From assembly GCA_021852225.1 (NCBI GenBank), contig JAJZOA010000047.1, positions 1-5,757 of the forward strand: DNA of 5,757 bases, given 5' to 3'. Below the pieces are notes generated by a model, which saw only the letters and a list, made by a program, of their open reading frames with translations, made no database searches and had not been told where the DNA came from. Shown one piece after another: positions 1-4,361 of this stretch; position 1 is the first letter of the stretch, and each line of letters begins with the position of its first letter. Source of the stretch: Planctomycetota bacterium (GTDB taxonomy: Bacteria > Planctomycetota > Phycisphaerae > WQYP01). The position numbers and the translations under genes are program-made.

Positions 1-1
1 C

Positions 2-646
2 CAAGGGGCGGGCTACAGGCCCATTATTGCAACCGGCGCCAATATTTGGATGATGCACTATTGGCGGAATAACGCGCTTCTGCAGAACGGCGAACTGGTG
101 ATCTTTGATTATGCGCCGGATTTTAACGGTTATACGTCGGATATTGGCCGCATGTGGCCGGTGAACGGCGTGTATTCACCCGTACAGCGCGAGCTTTACG
201 GCTTTGTGCTTCAATACCATGACATTTTGCTTTCGCTTATCCGGGCGGGCCGAAGCGCGTCCCAAATTCTGGCCGAAGCGGCGGCTAAAATGCGGCCGAT
301 TCTGGAAGACTGGCCGTGGAGCAAACCTGTTTACAAACATGGGGCGCTGAAACTTCTGGAATCGCGCCGGCCGCTGTCCCACGGTGTGGGAATGGCAGTA
401 CATGAATCAGGCCGATATGGCGATGAGCCATTAAAGCCGGGTCTGGTATTTGCGGTTGATCCGGAACTGGTGATTCCGGAAGAGGAGCTTTATATTCGCG
501 TGGAAGACACCGTGGTCGTGACGGATCATGGGCATGAAAACCTCACCGTCAGCTGTCCGCGGGAAATGGACGAAGTTGAAAAGTTAATTGGCACATCGCG
601 ATTGTTTGAAATTGCCGGGCCGGTGATGGAAAACCCGGGTCGCTGA
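2..646 (+). CDS. M24-family metallopeptidase, Xaa-Pro dipeptidase-like (5' partial)
   Basis: This is the C-terminal catalytic 'pita-bread' domain of an M24 peptidase. The frame is open to the left edge, and codons before the ATG at 50 still read as family sequence (a Tyr-Arg-Pro-Ile-Ile-Ala-Thr-Gly run, then an Asn and a His-Tyr). The true start is therefore upstream, and the ATGs at 50 and 53 are internal. The metal-ligand pattern is visible: Asp at 107-109, Asp at 140-142 (the usual 11-residue spacing), His at 380-382, a substrate-site His seven residues later, and Glu at 503-505. The position normally held by the first ligand Glu reads Asp-Pro (458-460). Family members hydrolyse Xaa-Pro dipeptides or related amidino and creatine substrates. 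The neighbouring epimerase and dehydrogenase make release of proline or hydroxyproline from imino-dipeptides the likely role, presumably in the cytoplasm since no signal peptide is seen in the visible part. A creatinase-type or other hydrolase is the alternative. The family call is firm; the substrate is inferred. Confidence 0.85.
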   Translation, partial: QGAGYRPIIATGANIWMMHYWRNNALLQNGELVIFDYAPDFNGYTSDIGRMWPVNGVYSPVQRELYGFVLQYHDILLSLIRAGRSASQILAEAAAKMRPILEDWPWSKPVYKHGALKLLESRRPLSHGVGMAVHESGRYGDEPLKPGLVFAVDPELVIPEEELYIRVEDTVVVTDHGHENLTVSCPREMDEVEKLIGTSRLFEIAGPVMENPGR

Positions 647-717
647 TTTTGCACCCAGGCGAGCCTTGGAACGGTCTGGTGAAAAGCGGCTTAATGCTGG
701 GATCGGATGAAAATAAT
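647..717 (+). other. short intergenic spacer between peptidase and epimerase
   Basis: These 71 nt separate the peptidase stop from the chosen epimerase start. The epimerase frame stays open upstream to a TTG at 649 and an ATG at 694. The extra residues those starts would add do not look like family sequence, which begins right before the Ile-Asp-Thr-His-Thr-Gly-Gly-Glu-Pro motif. No terminator hairpin and no convincing promoter is visible, so transcription probably reads through from the peptidase gene. Confidence 0.5.
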
Positions 718-1668
718 ATGGATATCAACATGCGGGAAATTCAGGTGATTGATACCCACACCGGCGGTGAGCCGACACGCGTTGTGATTTCCGGTGGTCC
801 GCCGCTGGGAAATGGGCCGGTATCGGAAAAGCTCGCGGTTTTCGCCCGACAGTATGACGCATTCCGCAGCGCAGTGGTGAATGAGCCGCGCGGTTCAGAT
901 GTGATGGTAGGCGCGTTGCTGGTGGAACCGGCGGACACAACCTGCTTCTGCGGTGTGATATTCTTCAACAACGTGGGCTATCTGGGCATGTGCGGCCACG
1001 GAACCATGGGCGTGGCGGCGGCCCTTGGCCATCTTGGAAGGATTACCGCGGGCCAATACTGCCTGGAAACGCCGGTTGGAATTGTGCGGTTTGCCTACGA
1101 CGGCAAGCACGCGGTGCGTCTGGAAAATGTTCCGGCCTACCGTTATGCCAAAGCCGTTGAATTAAATGTTCCCGGTGTGGGCAAGGTGGTGGGCGATGTG
1201 GCATGGGGCGGAAACTGGTTTTTTCTTGTCGATTGTCCAACCGAGCAATATACGCTGGCCAATCTGGAAAAGCTTACAGATATTTCCTGGCGGATACGGC
1301 AGGCTCTGGAAAATGCCGGCGTTACCGGTGCGGATCATGCGGTGATTGATCATGTTGAGTTATTCGGGCCGCCACAGGATCCGGTCAACAACAGCCGCAA
1401 CTTCGTACTTTGTCCGGGGCGCGCCTATGACCGTTCGCCCTGTGGAACAGGCACAAGCGCCAAACTCGCCTGCCTGTTTGCCGACGGGAAAATCCAACCG
1501 GGTCAGGTCTGGCGGCAGGAAAGCATTCTGGGCAGTCTGTTTGAAGGATCGGTGGCCAGTGTCGATGGACGGATTATTCCGGTTGTTTCCGGCAGCGCTT
1601 TTGTCAATGGCCGCGCAACTCTTCTGCTGGACGCCGCAGATCCTTTCATGATGGGAATTCGGCCTTGA
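718..1668 (+). CDS. proline racemase family protein, probable 4-hydroxyproline 2-epimerase
   Basis: A 316-residue member of the proline racemase / hydroxyproline epimerase superfamily, close to the usual 310-335. It opens with the family signature Asp-Thr-His-Thr-Gly-Gly-Glu-Pro-Thr-Arg. The first catalytic Cys sits in a Met-Cys-Gly-His-Gly-Thr motif (codon 991-993, residue 92). The second sits in Ser-Pro-Cys-Gly-Thr-Gly-Thr (codon 1441-1443, residue 242). Having both cysteines points to a two-base racemase/epimerase; trans-3-hydroxyproline dehydratases have Thr at the second site. The expected reaction is interconversion of trans-4-hydroxy-L-proline and cis-4-hydroxy-D-proline in the cytoplasm. 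The adjacent amino-acid dehydrogenase subunits favour the epimerase over plain proline racemase. The start is uncertain. ATG 718 has a G-rich stretch upstream (around 701-709). ATG 730 gives a 312-residue protein whose first Cys falls at residue 88, as I recall for Pseudomonas epimerases. TTG 649 looks too long. The stop overlaps the next gene's possible TTG start. Confidence 0.85.
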   Translation: MDINMREIQVIDTHTGGEPTRVVISGGPPLGNGPVSEKLAVFARQYDAFRSAVVNEPRGSDVMVGALLVEPADTTCFCGVIFFNNVGYLGMCGHGTMGVAAALGHLGRITAGQYCLETPVGIVRFAYDGKHAVRLENVPAYRYAKAVELNVPGVGKVVGDVAWGGNWFFLVDCPTEQYTLANLEKLTDISWRIRQALENAGVTGADHAVIDHVELFGPPQDPVNNSRNFVLCPGRAYDRSPCGTGTSAKLACLFADGKIQPGQVWRQESILGSLFEGSVASVDGRIIPVVSGSAFVNGRATLLLDAADPFMMGIRP

Positions 1669-2810
1669 ACGCATCAGGAAAAAGGGTGATTGTTGTCGGG
1701 GCGGGAATTGTAGGGGCGGCCTGCGCGTGGGCACTTGTCCGTGGCGGACATCGCGTAACGGTGCTGGACAGCCAGTCTCCTGGTTCCGGGGCAACCGCTG
1801 CCGGTATGGGCCATATTGTGGTGATGGATGATTCGTCTGCCCAACTGCAATTGACGCGCTATTCCCAGGAGCTTTGGCGACAAATGGCTCCGCAGTTGCC
1901 CGCGGCGGCGGAATATGTTCAATCCGGCACATTATGGCTGGCCGCGGATACCACGGAAATGGAACTGGCGGAAAAAAAAGCGGCTTTGTACCAAAGTTTT
2001 CACATTGCCGCACGGATGATTGCACCGGCGGAACTTTCCACCCTGGAGCCACATTTGCGGCCGGGCCTGGCTGGGGCGTTGCTGGTGCCGACGGATGCGG
2101 TGGTTTATTCACCTGTAGCCGCGGCTTGGATGATCGATCAGGTGCGCTGTGGCGGTGGCAAAATTATAATCGGCGCGCCGGTGACCGGTCTGGCATCAGG
2201 CCGCGTCGAATGCGCCGATGGCGAAACGCTGGAAGCCGACGCGATTGTGGTTGCGACCGGAACCGCCATTTCCAGGCTTTTACCGGAATTGCCCGTGCGA
2301 TCGCGTAAGGGGCATCTGGTGATAACCGACCGCTATCCGGGCTTTGTAAAACATCAACTGGTGGAACTTGGCTATCTGAAAAGCGCCCATGCAACGGATG
2401 CGGATTCCGTGGCATTCAATATTCAGCCGCGAGCCACTGGCCAATTGTTGATCGGGTCTTCCCGACAATATGGCGACGAGTCACGGCAAGTGAATCACGA
2501 GATTGTTCGTGCGATGCTCCGGCGGGCCTTTTCATATATGCCGGACCTGTCCGGACTTGCCGCCTTGCGAACTTGGACCGGCTTTCGCGCCGCATCGCCG
2601 GACCATCTTCCAATCATTGGCGCGATCACCGGCCGACCGGGAATATATGCGGCGGGCGGCCATGAAGGGCTGGGAATCACCACAAGTCTTGGAACCGCGA
2701 TGCTGCTTGCCGATATGATCGCCGAAAATCGGACACAGATAGATGCGGAACCCTATCTGCCGGCGCGATTCGAAAATGCCGGTCAGTTGCCGGAGGCCGC
2801 AAATGGCTGA
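1665..2810 (+). CDS. FAD-dependent amino acid dehydrogenase, DAO/DadA-like subunit (D-hydroxyproline dehydrogenase, LhpB-type)
   Basis: A 381-residue DAO-family flavoprotein of normal family length. A Rossmann FAD-binding motif (Val-Val-Gly-Ala-Gly-Ile-Val-Gly, residues 10-17) lies at the N-terminus. The C-terminal Gly-Gly-His-Glu-Gly-Leu-Gly segment, near base 2660, is typical of the FAD-contacting end of DadA, glycine oxidase and sarcosine oxidase beta-like proteins. No signal peptide is seen. In the three-subunit dehydrogenases this subunit carries the FAD that oxidises the substrate C-N bond. Next to the epimerase, the likely substrate is cis-4-hydroxy-D-proline, giving pyrroline-4-hydroxy-2-carboxylate. 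HcnC of cyanide synthase and OoxB of octopine oxidase have the same fold and subunit setting. No ATG precedes the FAD motif, so the start must be non-ATG. TTG 1665 overlaps the preceding stop (TTGA) and has GGGA 8 nt upstream. GTG 1686 has AGGA 6 nt upstream and begins directly on the first beta strand. I kept TTG because it retains the basic residues usual before this strand. Confidence 0.82.
   Translation: MNASGKRVIVVGAGIVGAACAWALVRGGHRVTVLDSQSPGSGATAAGMGHIVVMDDSSAQLQLTRYSQELWRQMAPQLPAAAEYVQSGTLWLAADTTEMELAEKKAALYQSFHIAARMIAPAELSTLEPHLRPGLAGALLVPTDAVVYSPVAAAWMIDQVRCGGGKIIIGAPVTGLASGRVECADGETLEADAIVVATGTAISRLLPELPVRSRKGHLVITDRYPGFVKHQLVELGYLKSAHATDADSVAFNIQPRATGQLLIGSSRQYGDESRQVNHEIVRAMLRRAFSYMPDLSGLAALRTWTGFRAASPDHLPIIGAITGRPGIYAAGGHEGLGITTSLGTAMLLADMIAENRTQIDAEPYLPARFENAGQLPEAANG
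1676..1679 (+). promoter_or_regulatory. AGGA ribosome-binding site for an alternative GTG start at 1686
   Basis: AGGA lies 6 nt before an in-frame GTG at 1686-1688. If used, it would shorten the FAD subunit by seven residues and place its start 17 nt after the epimerase stop. The competing TTG at 1665 has GGGA at 1653-1656. Sequence alone does not settle which is used. Confidence 0.4.
2792..2796 (+). promoter_or_regulatory. strong Shine-Dalgarno (GGAGG) for the ferredoxin-like subunit
   Basis: GGAGG ends 6 nt before the ATG at 2803, an ideal spacing. It lies inside the end of the FAD subunit gene. It decides the start of the small Fe-S gene: the frame is open further upstream to an ATG at 2743, but those 20 extra residues are just the FAD subunit's coding sequence in another frame. 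Confidence 0.8.
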
Positions 2811-3051
2811 AACCGTAACGATTCAGGTCAACGGCCGGGCGGTGACGGCCGGACAGAGCATGTCTCTGGCCGCGGTATTGATGAACATGGGCATTTCCAG
2901 CTTTGGTGGGTCGGTTTCCGGCGAGCCGCGCGGCCCGCTGTGCGGAATGGGAATCTGCATGGCCTGCCGTGTGGCTGTGGACGGTACCGAAGCGGTGAAA
3001 AGCTGTCAGACCATTGTGCGCGAAGGAATGCAGGTGACCGTACATGCATGA
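2803..3051 (+). CDS. [2Fe-2S] ferredoxin-like small subunit of D-hydroxyproline dehydrogenase (HcnA/LhpF-like)
   Basis: An 82-residue protein with a beta-grasp start (Thr-Ile-Gln-Val-Asn-Gly-Arg) and four cysteines at residues 47, 52, 55 and 68. The spacing Cys-x4-Cys-x2-Cys-x12-Cys fits a plant-type [2Fe-2S] cluster of the 'Fer2_4' small-subunit kind. Proteins of this size and pattern form the gamma or HcnA-like subunit of three-part amino-acid dehydrogenases. They pass electrons from the DAO-like FAD subunit towards the larger flavoprotein subunit and the respiratory chain. The ATG at 2803 is fixed by GGAGG at 2792-2796. The gene overlaps the FAD subunit by 8 nt (ATG at 2803, TGA at 2808) and the next gene by 8 nt, which points to coupled translation of a stoichiometric complex. 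In HcnABC the small subunit comes first; here it sits between the two flavoprotein genes. The cofactor is well supported by the motif; the partner assignment rests on gene context. Confidence 0.85.
   Translation: MAETVTIQVNGRAVTAGQSMSLAAVLMNMGISSFGGSVSGEPRGPLCGMGICMACRVAVDGTEAVKSCQTIVREGMQVTVHA
3032..3036 (+). promoter_or_regulatory. Shine-Dalgarno (AGGTG) for the large flavoprotein subunit
   Basis: AGGTG lies 7 nt upstream of ATG 3044, within the last codons of the ferredoxin-like gene. It supports the 3044 start, which overlaps the preceding stop by 8 nt. Confidence 0.55.
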
Positions 3052-4315
3052 TTCTTTTATTGAAACATACACATGTGATGTATTAGTAGTGGGTGGCGGT
3101 CCGGCCGGCATTGCGGCGGCATGTGTGGCCGACACCGCCGGTGCCAAGGTTATTCTTGTGGACGATAACAGTGCCGCCGGCGGTCAGATATGGCGCACCC
3201 GGCGACGACATCCACAGGCTGGCGAGGCCGGAGAATGGCTTGAGCGTCTGGCGGGTTGCGGGGTTCAAACACTTTTTGGCTGGCGGATTGTCGCCATGCC
3301 TGAACCGCGACTTTTTCTGGCGGAAGGCCAGGACGGCGTGCGATTTCTGCGATGCCGAAAATTGATTCTGGCCACGGGTGCCCGCGAACTGTTCCTGCCC
3401 TTTCCTGGCTGGACACTGCCGGGTGTGGTCGGTGCCGGTGCCATACAGGCATTGACCAAAAGCGGCTTGAATGTGCGTGCCAAACGGGTGCTGCTGGCCG
3501 GTACCGGTCCGCTGTTGCTTGCAGTGGCCGCGCATCTGACCCATGCCGGAGCGGTGGTGCCATTTATTGCGGAACAGGCTTCCGCGGCAAGCTTGCGGCG
3601 CTTCGCGTTGAGTCTGGCGGGTCGGCCGGGCAAGCTTGTGCAGGCCATGCGGTTATGGCGGCGTATTCGACCACTTCGTTTATATCCGGACAGTTGGCCG
3701 CTGCAGGTGGAACAAAGGGAAAATGGACTGCGGGTGGTCGTGCGGATTGGCGTAAAAGACAATATTCAGGATGTGGATTACCTTGCATGCGGATTCGGAT
3801 TGGTACCCAACAGTGAATTAGCCGCGCTGGTCGGCTGCGATATTCTGCCCGAAGGCTTCGTACAAGTGAATGCGGCCCAGTGCACGAGCATTGAATGGAT
3901 TTACGCAGCCGGCGAATTAACCGGCATAGGTGGAGTCGACAAGAGCCTTACGGAGGGACAGGTGGCAGGTCGGTCCGCGGTTGGCCAATCGGCGGATGCG
4001 ACGCTTCTAAAAAAGCGAAACAGCTCGCTGAGGTTTGCCACAATGCTGGCGAAAACGTTTGCGATTCGGTCTGAAATCCGCCATCTTGCCCAGGCGGACA
4101 CGATTGTCTGTCGATGTGAAGATATTGCATTGGGCGCGTTGCACCATCGGACCGATTCACGGGAGATCAAACTTCAAACGCGGTGTGGCATGGGGCCGTG
4201 CCAGGGACGCATTTGCGGGCCGATTCTGCGGACCCTTGCGCTGCCAGATAAAATGCCGGTTCGTCCGCCGATTCAACCGTGCCGATTGCAAACGCTGGCC
4301 GCGGATACCAAGTAG
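3044..4315 (+). CDS. FAD/NAD(P)-binding oxidoreductase subunit with C-terminal [2Fe-2S] domain (LhpE/HcnB/OoxA-like)
   Basis: A 423-residue pyridine-nucleotide-disulfide-type flavoprotein. It has an N-terminal FAD motif (Gly-Gly-Gly-Pro-Ala-Gly, residues 17-22), a Gly-Gly-Gln-Ile-Trp-Arg segment about 30 residues on, and the Ala-Thr-Gly-Ala-Arg-Glu motif followed by Pro-Gly-Trp-Thr-Leu-Pro-Gly. A second dinucleotide-binding turn (Gly-Thr-Gly-Pro) is at residues 153-156. Near the C-terminus it has Cys 356, 358, 381 and 386 (Cys-x-Cys, then Cys-Gly-Met-Gly-Pro-Cys), with another Cys at 391. This is the BFD-like [2Fe-2S] arrangement seen in HcnB, OoxA and D-hydroxyproline dehydrogenase alpha subunits. 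It should form the electron-transfer core of the complex with the two preceding gene products. The redox-active CxxC of true disulfide reductases is not apparent. It is the last gene of the operon; convergent transcription begins 46 nt beyond its stop. The subunit type is secure; hydroxyproline as substrate is inferred from the epimerase. Confidence 0.85.
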   Translation: MHDSFIETYTCDVLVVGGGPAGIAAACVADTAGAKVILVDDNSAAGGQIWRTRRRHPQAGEAGEWLERLAGCGVQTLFGWRIVAMPEPRLFLAEGQDGVRFLRCRKLILATGARELFLPFPGWTLPGVVGAGAIQALTKSGLNVRAKRVLLAGTGPLLLAVAAHLTHAGAVVPFIAEQASAASLRRFALSLAGRPGKLVQAMRLWRRIRPLRLYPDSWPLQVEQRENGLRVVVRIGVKDNIQDVDYLACGFGLVPNSELAALVGCDILPEGFVQVNAAQCTSIEWIYAAGELTGIGGVDKSLTEGQVAGRSAVGQSADATLLKKRNSSLRFATMLAKTFAIRSEIRHLAQADTIVCRCEDIALGALHHRTDSREIKLQTRCGMGPCQGRICGPILRTLALPDKMPVRPPIQPCRLQTLAADTK

Positions 4316-4361
4316 TGTCGAGCTATTGTCAAATCTTGTGGACTGAAGTTTCAGTTCCTGG
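4316..4361. other. convergent intergenic gap
   Basis: These 46 nt lie between the stop of the large flavoprotein subunit (+) and the stop of the DUF1998 protein (-). The gap contains a small inverted repeat described separately. No open frame, direct repeat or tRNA-like sequence is visible. It marks the boundary between the catabolic operon and the unrelated gene on the right. Confidence 0.7.
4340..4358. terminator. weak candidate bidirectional terminator hairpin
   Basis: GGACTGA (4340-4346), loop AGTT (4347-4350), then TCAGTTCC (4351-4358) form a 7-bp stem with one bulged T. It sits between convergent stop codons, where a shared terminator is expected. There is no U-tract directly after it on the + strand (a run of five T appears only at 4372-4376, inside the opposing gene), and the stem is short. 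A factor-dependent terminator or no function is equally possible. Confidence 0.2.

Noticed and set aside
649..717. N-terminal extension of the epimerase from TTG 649 (or ATG 694)
   Set aside because: The added residues do not resemble the family, whose members start just before the Asp-Thr-His-Thr-Gly-Gly-Glu-Pro motif. ATG 718 or 730 gives the normal length.
1360..2112. A 250-codon open frame on the - strand
   Set aside because: It lies antisense across the end of the epimerase and the first part of the FAD subunit gene, both of which have clear motifs. Its translation is rich in Pro, Arg and Ser without any recognisable domain, typical of a shadow frame in GC-rich DNA.
1937..4310. A 17-nt exact direct repeat (1937-1953 and 4294-4310)
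   Set aside because: Both copies encode Leu-Ala-Ala-Asp-Thr in the reading frame of real genes using the same preferred codons. They are over 2.3 kb apart with no flanking structure, so chance plus codon bias explains them.
1665..4315. Annotation as hydrogen cyanide synthase HcnABC
   Set aside because: The subunit types match, but the gene order differs and a two-Cys hydroxyproline-type epimerase is directly coupled upstream, which fits D-hydroxyproline oxidation better. It is kept as an alternative in the findings.
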